Assembly (NCBI RefSeq): GCF_040958095.1
Contig: NC_091193.1
Coordinates: 27,448,953-27,512,952 of the forward strand
Origin: Procambarus clarkii
Taxonomy: Eukaryota; Arthropoda; Malacostraca; Decapoda; Cambaridae
Length of the DNA stretch: 64,000 nucleotides
Direction of reading: 5' to 3'
Position numbers and translations under genes: made by a program. The notes below the pieces were generated by a model. The model saw only the letters and a program-made list of their open reading frames with translations, did not search any database and had not been told where the DNA came from. Positions 43,005 through 56,490 of the stretch are shown in pieces. Positions within the stretch are counted from its first letter, which is position 1. The number at the start of each line of letters is the position of its first letter.

Positions 43005-44360
43005 CACTCTTAATTATAGACCTGTATCATTGACAAGTGTAATAGTCAAAATATTGGAAAAAATAATTAAAACTAAATGGGTAGAACACCTGGAGAGAAA
43101 TGATATAATATCAGACAGACAGTATGGTTTTCGATCTGGAAGATCCTGTGTATCGAATTTACTCAGTTTCTATGATCGAGCAACAGAGATATTACAGGAA
43201 AGAGATGGTTGGGTTGACTGCATCTATCTGGACCTAAAAAAGGCTTTCGACAGAGTTCCACATAAGAGGTTGTTCTGGAAACTGGAAAATATTGGAGGAG
43301 TGACAGGTACGCTTCTAACATGGATGAAAAATTTTCTGACTGATAGAAAAATGAGGGCTGTGATCAGAGGCAATGTATCGGACTGGAAAAATGTCACAAG
43401 TGGAGTACCACAGGGTTCAGTTCTTGCACCAGTGATGTTTATTGTCTACATAAATGATCTACCAGTTGGTATACAGAATTATATGAACATGTTTGCTGAT
43501 GATGCTAAGATAATAGGAAGGATAAGAAACTTAGATGATTGTCATGCCCTTCAAGAAGACCTGGACAAAATAAGTACATGGAGCGCCACTTGGCAAATGG
43601 AATTTAATGTTAATAAATGCCATGTTATGGAATGTGGAATAGGAGAACATAGACCCCACACAACCTATATATTATGTGAGAAATCTTTAAAGAATTCTGA
43701 TAAAGAAAGAGATCTAGGGGTGGTTCTAGATAGAAAACTATCACCTGAAGACCACATAAAGAATATTGTGCAAGGAGCCTATGCCACGCTTTCTAACTTC
43801 AGAATTGCTTTTAAATACATGGATGGCGATATACTAAAGAAATTGTTCGCGACTTTTGTTAGGCCAAAGCTAGAATATGCAGCAGTTGTGTGGTGCCCAT
43901 ATCTTAAGAAGCACATCAACAAATTGGAAAAGGTGCAAAGACATGCTACTAAGTGGCTCCCAGAACTGAAGGGCAAGAGCTACGAGGAGAGGTTAGAGGC
44001 ATTAAATATGCCAAAACTAGAAGACAGAAGAAAAAGAGGTGATATGATCACTACATACAAAATAATAACAGGAATTGATAAAATCGATAGGGAAGATTTC
44101 TTGAGACCTGGAATGTTAAGAACAAGAGGTCATAGATATAAACTAGCTAAACACAGATGCCGAAGAAATATAAGAAAATTCACTTTCGCAAACAGAGTGG
44201 TAGACGGTTGGAACAAGTTAGGGGAGAAGGTGGTGGAGGCCAAGACCGTCAGTAGTTTCAAAGCGTTATATGACAAAGAGTGCTGGGAAGACGGGACACC
44301 ACGAGCGTAGCTCTCATCCTGTAACTACACTTAGGTAATTACACTTAGGTAATTACATGC
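43005..44360 (+). CDS. LINE family B reverse transcriptase, 5'-truncated but open
   Basis: Open from before 43005 to the stop at 44308-44310 with no disruption. Motifs in order: [70 protein letters not shown] (catalytic FADD at 43492-43503), then [31 protein letters not shown] and a C-terminus [20 protein letters not shown]. The 3' tail is two or more copies of ACACTTAGGTAATT. CR1-type non-LTR retrotransposon. The 5' end is cut against TA repeats. The intact frame suggests a young copy. It cannot move by itself without the missing endonuclease. Confidence 0.9.
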
Positions 44361-44544
44361 ACTCCATGCATCCCCTCTTACATATTAATAATACTCTACA
44401 CTAATAAGAATTTTATTCACATAAAATAGGGTAGAGTACTGTGCTTGATAATTGATAATAACTTGTTATTGTTAAGAAGATAGTGGAATAGTACTGAAAT
44501 TTATTGCTATAAAGTATATTTTTATAATGCCCGTTGTATATCAC

Positions 44545-45090
44545 TTAAAAACTCTACGACCTGACAAGGGTTCGAATCTATATTGCCAGGGCTCACCCCT
44601 TGATGTACACAGCACCACGACCACTTCATTCACTGCTTTTCAGAAAGTTCTACACTGGGCAACAAAAATCATTCCAGAACCCAGTCGTCTCCTATACTGC
44701 ACCAGGAATGGTTGAAGGCAATGGGGCTAACAACACTGCAAACTCAATATGCCAGGGCTGATCACATTGAAACTTTAAAAATATTGAACAATTTGAAGGA
44801 TGTTGAGCCAGACTACTTGTCCAAAAGGTCAGATATAACACAAACAAGGAGCAACGGTTTCAAGCTCAACAAGCTACAATGTAGGACAGAAAACAGATAC
44901 TTTTTCACAGATACAGTTATAAATCAATAGAACTGCCTACCCACTGAAGTCATAATTAAGTGCCAAAACAATACTAAATTTTAAAATCCAGCTTGATAAA
45001 CTTATCACAAGAAATGAAGAAGAACCTTTGACAAGCCGCCAGCTTCCTGTCCTCGACGAGGCCACTAGAGAGATTGATGGCCCTTGGGTA
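44545..45090 (+). pseudogene. LINE RT C-terminal fragment (diverged)
   Basis: Contains KAMGLTTLQTQYARADHIET, LKILNNLKDVEPDYLSKRSD and TRSNGFKLNKLQC, followed after stops by WNSLPTEV-like sequence. This is the terminal region of non-LTR RTs (DLIE.FKILN..., then INQWN.LP). It is more decayed than LINE B, and the subfamily is uncertain. Confidence 0.6.
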
Positions 45091-45357
45091 AATTTAGATA
45101 AATATAGTGTTTTGGGAATATGTAATCTCATATACAATATAAAAGATGCACTATATGCTACTGTAGTATAATTAAGTGCCATTGCAACTCATCATCTTGT
45201 TAAGATAGTACTGGACTTGTTTTAACAATGTGGACCATCATACATATATTGGTATAATGGACAATTAGAAAGTAAAATACATTATGGTATTATTGAATTT
45301 GGACAAACCATAAAACATTTTGTATTAATGTTGCTAATGAACCCTAACCTAGCTTAA

Positions 45358-46419
45358 CACTTTCGCGCTATCCGGACGCATCGGCGCGTCCCGTTTCGTC
45401 TAACGTAAACGCATAGTGGACATAAAGTTGAGTCCTCTTTTAAAATATTTGTATAAAATTCAATTTTTATCCGATTTACTTTGGGTTTGTTTCAAACTGC
45501 GCGCTATGAGGCTCTCTTTCTCACCACTAGGCTGCATGGTACAATAAGTTCATGAAAGGTGTGGATAACTTCGATCAAATGGTATTTTGTCCCAAACGGG
45601 TTGCAGGTGGGTGAATTTAGCCGTTTATACTGGTAATGCTTCCCCCATATCATGTATTATATGCATATGTCTGTTTAGGGAATTTTATTCCGATCAATAT
45701 ACAACCAAAAATAACTGTGTGCAACAAGTATAAACTTGACAAACATAACAAAAGTAAAAACATTTCGTGTGTGTTTGACGCTCACTGATATGTTCCAGCG
45801 TTGTTATATATTTGGCGCTATTCTAACTTACGCTTTGTTGATATTTTTTACCTATGGGCACATAGAACATTCTATTGCGAACACATTGACACAAAAATGA
45901 ATGACGTACATAGAAAATTAATGTCATGAGAGTGAAATAAGTATAAACTTTCAAAGCGCCGTGCGTCGTCCCGTCACCGATACCGGGTAACAATTTCACC
46001 ACTTCCCACACTCTTGCGGGCGGGCCGCATCATTATTCTACGCTTATATTCATATCACCGTGTTGGGAATTTCATTGCGAGTCCATTGATACCAAAATTA
46101 ACGCTGTAGAACTAGTGTGGAGGTGATTACAATCCCAAGAGTAAAAACATTTTGTTGCTGATGGGCGCTCACGGCGAGTCATCTTCGTAGTTATTTATTT
46201 GGTGCTGGTATCCCTATACGTTTTCGTGACTTTTTTTACTGATGTTCTTCTAGAGAATTTTATTGCGAACACGTTGGTACCAAAATGAAATACGTAGCAT
46301 GAGAACTAAGGACAGAAGAGTAAAAAGAGTATACACATTTTTGTTTTTACGCTTAAGCGATAAAAACGCAGCGCGCACATTCGGTTGGCTGAGTGACCTT
46401 TGCGGAGAGCGCAAAAGTG
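45358..46419. mobile_element. piggyBac-type MITE (CACTTTCGCGC family), complete, 1062 bp
   Basis: TTAA at 45354-45357 and 46420-46423. Ends CACTTTCGCGCTATCCG and (complement) CACTTTTGCGCTCTCCG, two mismatches in 17. Internal blocks repeat several times: GGGAATTTTATT or GGGAATTTCATT, then TGCGAACAC, GATACCAAAAT and AAAACATTTCGT or AACATTTTGTTG at about 200-bp spacing. No coding capacity. Confidence 0.88.
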
Positions 46420-46423
46420 TTAA

Positions 46424-47010
46424 TCATACTAGGCTTAATACTTATTATTTGTAGCCTAATACAGTACACACATGTGCTATACTAAGCCTAGCAATACTTA
46501 CGTTTAAGTTTAATTTTTAGCTTTATTTTTTCTGGGCTCTATAAAGTGATTAGTACCAAAATCTACTGTCTAATTGTCCATTATGTTAATATATGTATGA
46601 TGATCCATATAATCACAAAATATAGTATCTAAACAGGAGGATGGGGTGGTCATTGAGACATTTAAGTTACTAGGTTAATTTACAAAACAAGTTAGGTCAA
46701 AACAATCTATATCATATCATCAAAAGGTCCATTATGACTCACAAAAGGTATGAGTTTCAAGCTGATTAAGTTTCTTTGTTAAACAGGCACTAAGCCCATG
46801 GAACTACCTGTATTTCTGTTAGAGTTGTAGACAGATATAAAAAAAAAAAAACAGTGCTACACTCCAAAGCACAGCTGGAAATCTCGTCAGGAAGAATGCA
46901 GGATGTTCATAAGCCACTGGCATAAAAGTCTACACCATGTCTAGCTACACAGTACAGTAATGGCTATCAGGTAATTAAAGTACAGTATTATGATGTCCAT
47001 TTTAATGATA
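46424..47010. other. AT-rich stretch without recognised features
   Basis: No exon or transposon domain recognised. Confidence 0.5.
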
Positions 47011-47011
47011 G

Positions 47012-47262
47012 CAGTCCGTGTGGTGTAGTGGTAAGACACTCGCCTGCCATTTCGTGAGCGCTTTGTTCTGGGTTCGTATCCTGGCTGGGGAGGATTACTA
47101 GGTGTCAATCCCTAACTGTAGCCTCTGTTTACCTAACAGCAAAATATGTACCTGGTTGTTAAACGATTTGGCGGGTCATATTCCGGAGAACATAGGATTA
47201 AGGACTTGCCCAAAACGCTATGCATGCTAGTGGTTGTACAAGAATGTAAAAACGTATGTAAA
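47012..47262 (+). mobile_element. tRNA-derived SINE, Gly(GCC)-like head
   Basis: The head has GTGTAGTGGTAAGACACTCG (A box) with CTCGCCTGCCA in the anticodon arm, as in Gly(GCC) tRNA, and B box GGTTCGTATCC. The body includes CTGTTTACCTAACAGCAAAA, GTACCTGGTTGTTAAACGAT and the 3' part GGATTAAGGACTTGCCCAAA, TGTACAAGAATGTAA. Confidence 0.82.
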
Positions 47263-47785
47263 AAAAATGATAAATTTGGATTTTCCTCTCATCTCTTAGA
47301 AAGGTTCTTATATCATAGCAGTATAGAGTTGTGCTATAAACTTTCACATACTCATGTATATGTTTTGAGTATTGTACTGTATATTATTTTGCTATGTATT
47401 GAAACTGTATTAAATCATGTTGGCAGTTGTAATATCTAATGATATTTGATCTTGAATTACTGTAGAGTACACACCAATTTATTTGTTGTTGCATGCACAG
47501 TGAGATTTAATTCCTCTTCATAAATTCCTGCAGACAATAATGGTTAAATGAGCTGTGAGAGAAGATATCCTTTATCAGACTGAACAATCTGATGTTTCAG
47601 GAAGCTTGGGAATCAAGTGGAGTATATCTTCCTCCCTGTACACCTGAGAAGTGATCATCTTATTGGTAGGCAGCCAAGACAGTTGGCCCATGTTGGCAAG
47701 AAGTGGTGGACGCACCCACCTGTGTTCCTCTCTTCTTCTTCCCAACATTTTCCATCCAAATACTACTATTTGGAGGACCAAAATA

Positions 47786-47836
47786 ATGGGAAAGAACAAA
47801 GCTAAAGGAAACTCCTCAAAGGGAAAAAATGAGCAG
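47786..47836 (+). CDS. Candidate first exon, RBIS-like N-terminus (17 codons)
   Basis: ATG at 47786-47788, encoding MGKNKAKGNSSKGKNEQ, then donor GAGCAG|GTATAT. The highly basic MGKNK-type start with phase-0 donor resembles the first exon of RBIS (C8orf59), a ribosome-biogenesis factor that begins M.KNK.KG and continues VF.VA in the next exon (from family memory). No such second exon was found to the right. The acceptor at 47948-47958 (TTATTCACAG) joins in frame but gives an unrelated sequence. Weak call. Confidence 0.35.
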
Positions 47837-48246
47837 GTATATAAGCTAAGCTGTGTTGTATGCCTTCAGATCAACCTTGCTCGTTAGTCTGACAGTAACA
47901 AGATGTTAATACTTTACTCTTTAAATTGTATATTAAATTTCCATTTTTTATTCACAGAAGTGTTTCATAAAGCCATCAGAGAATTCACCCCAGTTATATA
48001 TCGTCTCTAGTGAGCTTTTCACCTTTGGGATATATATATACTTTCTGCACTTTGTCATTATGTTTTCCTTTCTTAGTAGAAAGTTAGATATGAAGTAAGT
48101 TTGCTGTGACTGATTCAAGAATAGTACAGTGATTTTTAATATGCAACAATAACAGTAATAATAATAATAATTAATAATACGCAATGAAATTACACTAACA
48201 TAATGTATCAATAAGAAAATCAGTTAGAGCAATGTGGAGTTTTTTT

Positions 48247-48530
48247 TTTTTTGAGATATATACAAGAGTTGTTACATTCTTGTACAGCTACTAATACACG
48301 TAGCGTTTCGGGCAAGTTCCTGGAATACGACCCCCGCCGTGAAGAATCGTGTTTACAATCAAGTACCCATTTTACTGTTGAGTCAAACAGAGCCTACAGT
48401 TAAGGATTTGCGCCCAGTAAATCCTCCCCGGCCAGGATACGAACCCATGACAAAGCGCTCGTGGAATGCCAGGTGAGTGTCTTACCACTACACCATGGAG
48501 ACTGTCTTACCACTACACCATGGAGACTAT
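48247..48530 (-). mobile_element. tRNA-derived SINE, Gly-like head, with A-box duplication
   Basis: Minus-strand copy of the family at 47012: GTACAAGAATGTAAC near 48275, CTTGCCCGAAACGC near 48305, B-box region near 48435 and A box near 48490. The 25-bp 5' part of the tRNA head (48504-48528) is exactly duplicated at 48479-48503. A T run at 48240-48251 (A tail on the minus strand) is at its 3' end. Confidence 0.8.
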
Positions 48531-49539
48531 TTATTTGAACTCTCGACCTAGGTACCCAGGTTGAGGGCTCGAATCCAAAGCTCCAGTTGATTATCTCAGT
48601 AATAATAATAATAATAGTAATTATTAATAATAATAACAATAATACTATTACTCTTATTGTGATTATGAAAAACTAGTGTTAAAACTATTGATCTCTTTGG
48701 ACACCGCTCACGTCCACTTTTTTTCTCTCGAGTCCTAGCCCTGAACTGCGCTCACGTCCAATACAAAAATATTTGTATAAAATAAATTTTTTGTCCAATC
48801 GACTTTGGGATAGTTTCAAAATAAGCTCGTTTAAAGTGCGCACAATTTGATACCAGAATGAAAGATGTAACACGAAACTTGATGTCAGAACACTTGAAAG
48901 ATTATAAATACGTTTTTGGTCAAAATTTTAAAATATTTGTTAAAATTCTATTTATTGTGCTATTATTATGGGACTAGTTTTAAAATGTGCACCTTTACAT
49001 TGCAAACAATTTGATAACAAAATGAATGATCTAACACAAAAATTTGTCAGAACACTGGAAAGATATAAATAATTTTGTGATGATGAGCATCCAAAATTAA
49101 AATATTGGTTAAAATTCCAGTTATTGCGCTATTATTATGGGACTAGTTTTAAAATACCTGCCTTTATATTGTGAACAATTTGATACCAAAACGAGTGACG
49201 TAATACGAAAATTGATGCTATCAAACTGAACGAGTATACACATTAGGGTACAGGTGTGATAATTGGTTCTCGTTCATGGCTAACTTTAGGCTTTGCTAAG
49301 GGGGAGTCACACTGGGCTTTTGGACAATATATGCATATACACCTGTAGGAAATTTAATTGCGAACACATTGATACCAAAACGAACGACATAGCACGTGAA
49401 TTAAGGTGAGAAAACTGAAACAAGTATACACATTTTACTGATTTTTTGCACTTACAGGTAACTTTTGCCGACTTTAGGCTTTGCTGTGGGGAGTCAAGCT
49501 TGGCTGTTGGACCTTATATGCATATATATATATATATAT

Positions 49540-49712
49540 GACAATGTCATACCACGGAGGAAAAATGAAACAGGAATTTCCTTAAGTACTTTCGTATATT
49601 AAATACATCTTCAGAAGGTCCTGGACCTTCGGACCTTCTGAAGATGTATTTAATATACGAAAGTACTTAAGGAAATTCCTGTTTCATTTTTCCTCCGTGG
49701 TCTGACATTGTC
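49540..49712. repeat. 173-bp palindrome with 82-bp arms
   Basis: Arms 49540-49621 and 49631-49712, loop of 9 nt, one mismatch in 82 bp (T at 49550 against the complement of C at 49702). It starts GACAATGTCAT; the right arm contains CTGAAGATGTATTTAATATA then CGAAAGTAC. It follows a TA run and precedes another. Confidence 0.93.
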
Positions 49713-49745
49713 ACATTCTTAATCACGTGTTTATTTTCGTGATAT

Positions 49746-50978
<1,233 letters not shown>

Positions 50979-51026
<48 letters not shown>

Positions 51027-51033
51027 TATATAC

Positions 51034-51107
<74 letters not shown>

Positions 51108-51120
51108 GTATATATATATG

Positions 51121-51219
<99 letters not shown>

Positions 51220-51226
51220 GTATATA

Positions 51227-51312
<86 letters not shown>
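50979..51312. repeat. (TA)n array, right of Tigger
   Basis: About 330 bp of TA with scattered TACATA or TGTATA interruptions. Apparent Tyr/Ile frames on both strands are artefacts. Confidence 0.95.
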
Positions 51313-51317
<5 letters not shown>

Positions 51318-53225
51318 CTGTAGGGAATTCTATTGTGAACACAATGATACCAAAACGAGTGACGTAGCACGAGAATTAAGGTGAGAAACTGAAACGAGTA
51401 TACACATTTAGTGTCGCCGAGCGCTCACCTGCACCTCCAAGGGTACTTCGTGCATACGCGTGGAGTGCATGCCCGGGGCGCGATACTGTTAAAAATATTT
51501 GTTAGTATAATATAACATGCTGAGTGCAGTTCCTTTATTATACATCTTCTATGTTTACATCACATAACATATCTCTCTGCAGCAGTATTCTCTCCATGTA
51601 TCTTTTTTTTCCTTTCCATAGCCTCTTTGAAATTTTAAATGAATTGTGCAGCACCTCTCTTTCTCCTCCATTTCTGGGGGGAGCCCCGTCGGCTCCCCCG
51701 AGCTATCCAGGCTGATATGGATATATTAGCTTTCTGGCATCAGTCAAAGTGCACGGAGTTCGGTGTACCGGAAACCATGACCAAGTACCTGGCCCCCCCC
51801 CTCAGAGAGGCACGAGGAGTAATGGCGTATAGAAACCCCCATGTGGTTGGGAGCATTCTATATCTGCCATCGACCGGATCAGACACCCAGAAAGGTAGGT
51901 GCCCCAAAACAAATCCTTATTCCGGTGAAAATATTGCTACCAAAAGCCGAACCAGTGGACAGAACTCCCTTAAATGAAAATTAGCAAACTAGCATGACGT
52001 CATCACGTTGCCGCGCTGCCGTCTGCTCAACCTCTCCCTCCCCGGGAGGGGGGGAAGGGGGAGCCTCAGACCCCCTGCGCCGGCGCTCCAACCGGCAGTT
52101 CTTGGCTGATGCGATTCTGGAGAAGTCGTGTACCTCTGGCTCCAGTCTTTTGTCTCATTTCTGTGCCTTGTGGTGTTGGCTGTCTCTACAGGTGGTGTGT
52201 GAGCCAGGAGTAATATTCCATGGTACTCAGGCTGCATGCACCTAGGGTTCCCCTTCCCTAGGTGCCCAGTAAGTACTGGTCTTGCGGCTTGGGGCCTCCT
52301 TCTACAAGTTACCTTGGGATCTACCTCTACTGTGTCTTTTACTGCTTGGTACTTGGCAGCCCTTAGAGTCAGCTGGGGTTTCATTACCCTTGTTTTCCAC
52401 TGGATAGGAGGTAGTTTTTGTCACTGGTAGGGGCACAGGGTACTGCACAGCTAGTTATCATTTATTATAGCAGCCGGCTATGTTCCGCCTGGGTACGTTG
52501 CCCTCTTGCAGGGTTTTTCTTTTGATTTTGTTGTTCCTGCCGGTGGGGGGTCTGCCGTGTCCATTCCCCTTTTCTGTTGTTGGGGTCGGTGTCTATTCTT
52601 CTGTGTATTGGTGGTATCCCCCCACTAGGCCTCCGTGAGTGGACACATCCCAGGGGTTCAGTTTTTAGAAGTTCGTTTGGTAGACTTGGGCACTAGTTCT
52701 CAGTACCCTCCCTGGGCTTACCTTAGCGTGTTAAGAAGGCTAAGGGCCCTGGGAAACCCTGCGGGGACTCCATGGTTCGATGTATGTGACCCTTGAGTCC
52801 CCTCTCGCTTCGTGCAAGTTTGAAGGTGGTTCTGTCCCTTTGTCTTAGGGTGACACTCACTTGTTGTGCCTCCGCCATGCTGCCTGTTGGGTCGGTGATT
52901 CTTATGGCTCTGAGTCGTATGACATTCCTGTGCGTGCATGCTCCAGTTCACCCTTGCTATTGGTCATGTTCTGAGGGTGCAGGCAGCAGCTGTGTTGCAT
53001 GCTGGGTTCTCTTGCTACATTGCGTTGAGTTCATCGCTACCACGGATGCCCCGAGACTGCCCCGTTTTAGTTTTGGGGCCCAGTTTTGGGGGTGGGCGTC
53101 ACTTCGCCTTGGTTCCTTCTGCCCTTCCTTCCCTCTTCTGTTGTGTGTCCGGTTTTCCTCTCCCTGGCTTCCGGCCTCGACCCATCAGTGGGTATGGAGG
53201 CGGGGTGGGGTCTAGTTGGTGTTAA

Positions 53226-54119
53226 CACTTTCGCGCACTTGACGCAGTGAAAAAAAACTTGCCCCTTGTGCGTGCGGCATTTCAGACGATCGAGCAGCAA
53301 CACTTAGTGTATAGTCACTTGTCACTTAGTCTCTTGTCACTGTCCCAACGTTAATTTTCGATGTACGTATTTCATTTTTGTACCAATGTGTTCGCAATAG
53401 AATGTTCTAGAAGAACATAAGTATAAAATGTCACCAAAACATGAGTTAAATCAGCACCAAATAAAAAACTACGTCGATTACTCGCCGTGAGCGCCCAACA
53501 ATAACGAAATGTTTCTACTATTTTCAGGGTTGTCAACTCCACACTTGTCCTACAGCGTTAATTGTGGTATCACTGAAATTGCAATAAAATTCCCTACGCG
53601 GACATATGCATATAAATATAGAATCAATGTCGCAGCCCACCCACAAGAGTATGGGAAGTGGCCAAAGTGTTACCCGGGGCGGCATATCGGTGAAATCCGC
53701 ATTGAAAAGTGTATATTCAATTCACTGTCCTGACGTTAATTTTCGATGTACATATTTCATTTTTGTACCAATGTGTTCGCAATTGAATGTTCTAGAAGAA
53801 CATAAGTATAAAATGTCACATAAGGATGCGTTCGACCGGCAACAAATAAAAAACTACGTCGATTATACTCGTTGTGTCAATAATACAATTGTTGTTTTAC
53901 CACGATGATTCAATGCCATGCCGTTCTCCCAAATAAGCTCTTCGGCTATTAGAGAAAACGTAAATTTCATGGCGAACATTTGTAAACTATCCCCAAGTAG
54001 ATCGGATAGAAATTGGAATTTATACAAATATTTTTTCTTGAGACTCCAGCTGGAGTCACTTATGCGGACACGAGAGAAAACTTGGTAATGATGTCTGGCG
54101 CCACCGCTGCGCGAAAGTG
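53226..54119. mobile_element. piggyBac-type MITE (CACTTTCGCGC family), 894 bp
   Basis: TTAA at 53222-53225 and CTAA (decayed TTAA) at 54120-54123. Ends CACTTTCGCGCACTTG and (complement) CACTTTCGCGCAGCGG. It carries internal repeats such as TTGTACCAATGTGTTCGCAA (53379 and 53764) and GAACATAAGTATAAAATGTC. It is inserted in DIRS copy 6. Confidence 0.88.
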
Positions 54120-54792
54120 CTAAGACTCTGGCGGTTTCGAGGGTGTTCCCTTCCGACGTGGCGGTGGAGGCATTCGAGCCTGTTCCTCTCGCTGATGTGT
54201 ATGGATTTGACCAGTGGACCCCCTTCCTTAGTGTTTTTCGGCTGCCCTGGCTTTTTCTTGTGAGGTCGGGGCTTTGGGGGGATGGCTCGACTCTGGGTCC
54301 TCGGCGTGAGGTTCCCAGGGTGGGAGAGGGGTTGCCTTGGGAGGGGGGGCCTTAGGCCCCGTTGACCCCGCCGGGGTTTTTGTACTCTCGGAGTGGGGCT
54401 TGGTGTTACAAGGAGAGGGGGGGTTCTCTTCGCTCCCTCCTCATACGATTAGACTTGATATCTACCCCTCCCGGGGTTCCGTTCCGTGATCCCGCGTGTT
54501 CCTCAGTTCCGTCCTTCCGGAACGGTTTTCAACTTCCCTCTGTCGGTGGGGGGGGGGGATTTCCCTGTACGTTGTTTAGGTTCTCGTTAGGTGCGTCGGC
54601 CCTTTCGCCGTTCGTCCCATTGACGTGGCGATGGGGGAAGGCTCGCATCTGGTCCCACAATTTGTGGACCTTCGGGTTGTTTCATGCGGCCTGCGGTGGC
54701 GTTGGGTAGCTCCTCCTCCTTTAAGGGGTTGGGGCTGGCGGGGCGGGCCTCTTCTCCTGTGTTCTGTCGAGTCTTCTCGGAGTTTAATAGAT

Positions 54793-55230
54793 TTAGTGTA
54801 ATTACCTAAGTGTAATTACCAAAGTGTAGTTACAGGATGAGAGCTACGCTCGTGGTGTCCCGTCTTCCCAGCACTCTCTGTCATATAACGCTTTGAAACT
54901 ACTGACGGTCTTGGCCTCCACCACCTTCTCCCCTAACTTGTTCCAACCGTCTACCACTCTGTATGTGAAAGTGAATTTTCTTATATTTCTTCGGCATCTG
55001 TGTTTAGCTAGTTTATATCTATGACCTCTTGTTCTTAAAGTTCCAGGTCTCAGGAAATCTTCCCTATCGATTTTATCAATTCCTCTTACTATTTTGTATG
55101 TAGTGATCATATCACCTCTTTTTCTTCTGTCTTCTAGTTTTGGCATATTTAATGCCTCTAACCTCTCCTTGTAGCTCTTGCCCTTCAGTTCTGGGAGCCA
55201 CTTAGTAGCATGTCTTTGCACCTTTTCGGA
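54793..55230 (-). pseudogene. LINE family B 3' fragment inserted in DIRS copy 6
   Basis: The minus frame has [60 protein letters not shown] and ends WEDGTPRA, almost identical to 43930-44310. It is followed by the TAATTACACTTAGG-type tail (54793-54835). It is a 5'-truncated insertion. Confidence 0.92.
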
Positions 55231-55929
55231 TTCGCTTGGGTGTGGTCGAATCAACCTCATTCTCCGGTGGGTTCCTTCCTGTTTCCGGCACCGACACGGG
55301 ACTGAGCGAACCTCCGGTTCATTCGGGACAATTCCCATCTGGACCCGTGGGTTTCTTGCCCCTCCTTTTGAATGACTACTCTGTCCCAGGTCCGTCTTCT
55401 GTTTAAGCCGGGCGCTTGGATGGTGTCCCTGGACTTCTAGGACGCATATTGGCTCGTCCCGATTCATCCCGGTTTCAGGAACTAGATCGGTTTGGTTGTG
55501 AGGGCGTCCCGGTTACTGCCTTCATTGCCTTCCATTTGGATTGTGTCTGGTGCCTCGCGTTTTTACATGCCTTCCTCGGGTCATGGTGGCCCACCTGTGT
55601 CTGTTAGGTGTTCGGGTTCTCGCCTCCCTCGACGACTGGCTGTTTGGGCTCCCAACCGGTCCGTGTGTCTGCTCACCGGGGAATTAGTTCTTTCTTGGCT
55701 CACCGGATTCGGGTTCCTGGTTGTAGTGAAGGAAAGCTAACTCTTAATATAATGATATTTAATTGACTAAATTGAATTACTCGAAGGACCACCCTATTTT
55801 TACTGAAAAGGGAAACAGATAACTAGTGTAATAAAAAGGACTGAGATACCAGTGCCTGTGGATAATGTAATCATCAAGAATTATTTGTTGAATATTAATG
55901 AACTGTAAGAATAATTATTATTCAAGAAT

Positions 55930-56490
55930 TAAACCTTCCCAAACTTCACAATTGGGGGTTAATACTAGAAGATGAATTACTCCTAGTACACTTTAAAAAC
56001 TTGTGTAAGGAATCGTTCAGGACCCTGTATACCACTTATGTAAGACCAATCCTGGAGTATGCAGCTCCAGCCTGGAGTCCATACCTAGTTAAACACAAGA
56101 CAAAGTTAGAGAAGATTCAGCGGTATGCCACCAGGCTCGTCCCGGAACTGAGAGGAATGAGCTACGAGGAAAGGCTAAAGGAGCTGAACCTCACATCCCT
56201 GGAAAACAGAAGGGTAAGGGGAGACATGAAAACCATCTACAAAATTCTCAGGGGAATTGACAGGGTGGACAAAGACAAACTCTTTAGCAAGGGTGGGACT
56301 CGAACAAGGGGACACAGGTGGAAACTTAATACTGTACCCAGATGAGCCACAGAGATGTTAGAAAGATTTTTTTCAGTGTCAGAGTAGTTAATAAATGGGA
56401 TGCATTTGGAAGTGATGTGGTTGAGGCTGACTCCATACACAGTTTCAAATGTAGATATGATAGAGCCCAGTAGGCTCAGGAATCTGGCTT
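55930..56490 (+). pseudogene. LINE family C RT C-terminal fragment
   Basis: Frame 56001-56345: TLYTTYVRPILEYAAPAWSP, KLEKIQRYATRLVPELRGMS and RGDMKTIYKILRGIDRVDKD. After one frameshift near 56340 it continues FSVRVVNKWDAFGSDVVEAD and SIHSFKCRYDRAQ. It is related to LINE B but distinct. It lies between DIRS copies 6 and 7. Confidence 0.75.

Larger units (their letters stand above)
51668..55735 (+). mobile_element. DIRS-like retroelement, copy 6 (interrupted)
   Basis: Plus-strand copy: 5' terminal repeat in reversed sense (51668-52010, with CACCCAGAAAGGTAGGTGCC), gag-like region (52100-54780) and RT start. It is interrupted by a MITE (53226-54119) and a LINE B fragment (54793-55230). After the LINE the RT continues with AGRLDGVPGLLGR-type frames and LDDWLFGLP (catalytic box near 55630), then ends at about 55735 next to LINE C. 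RNase H and recombinase are absent. Frames are broken. Confidence 0.75.

Noticed and set aside
47948..48008. Second exon for the candidate gene at 47786 (acceptor TTATTCACAG)
   Set aside because: The frame that joins gives no family similarity, and the frame with VFHKAI is out of phase and stops quickly.
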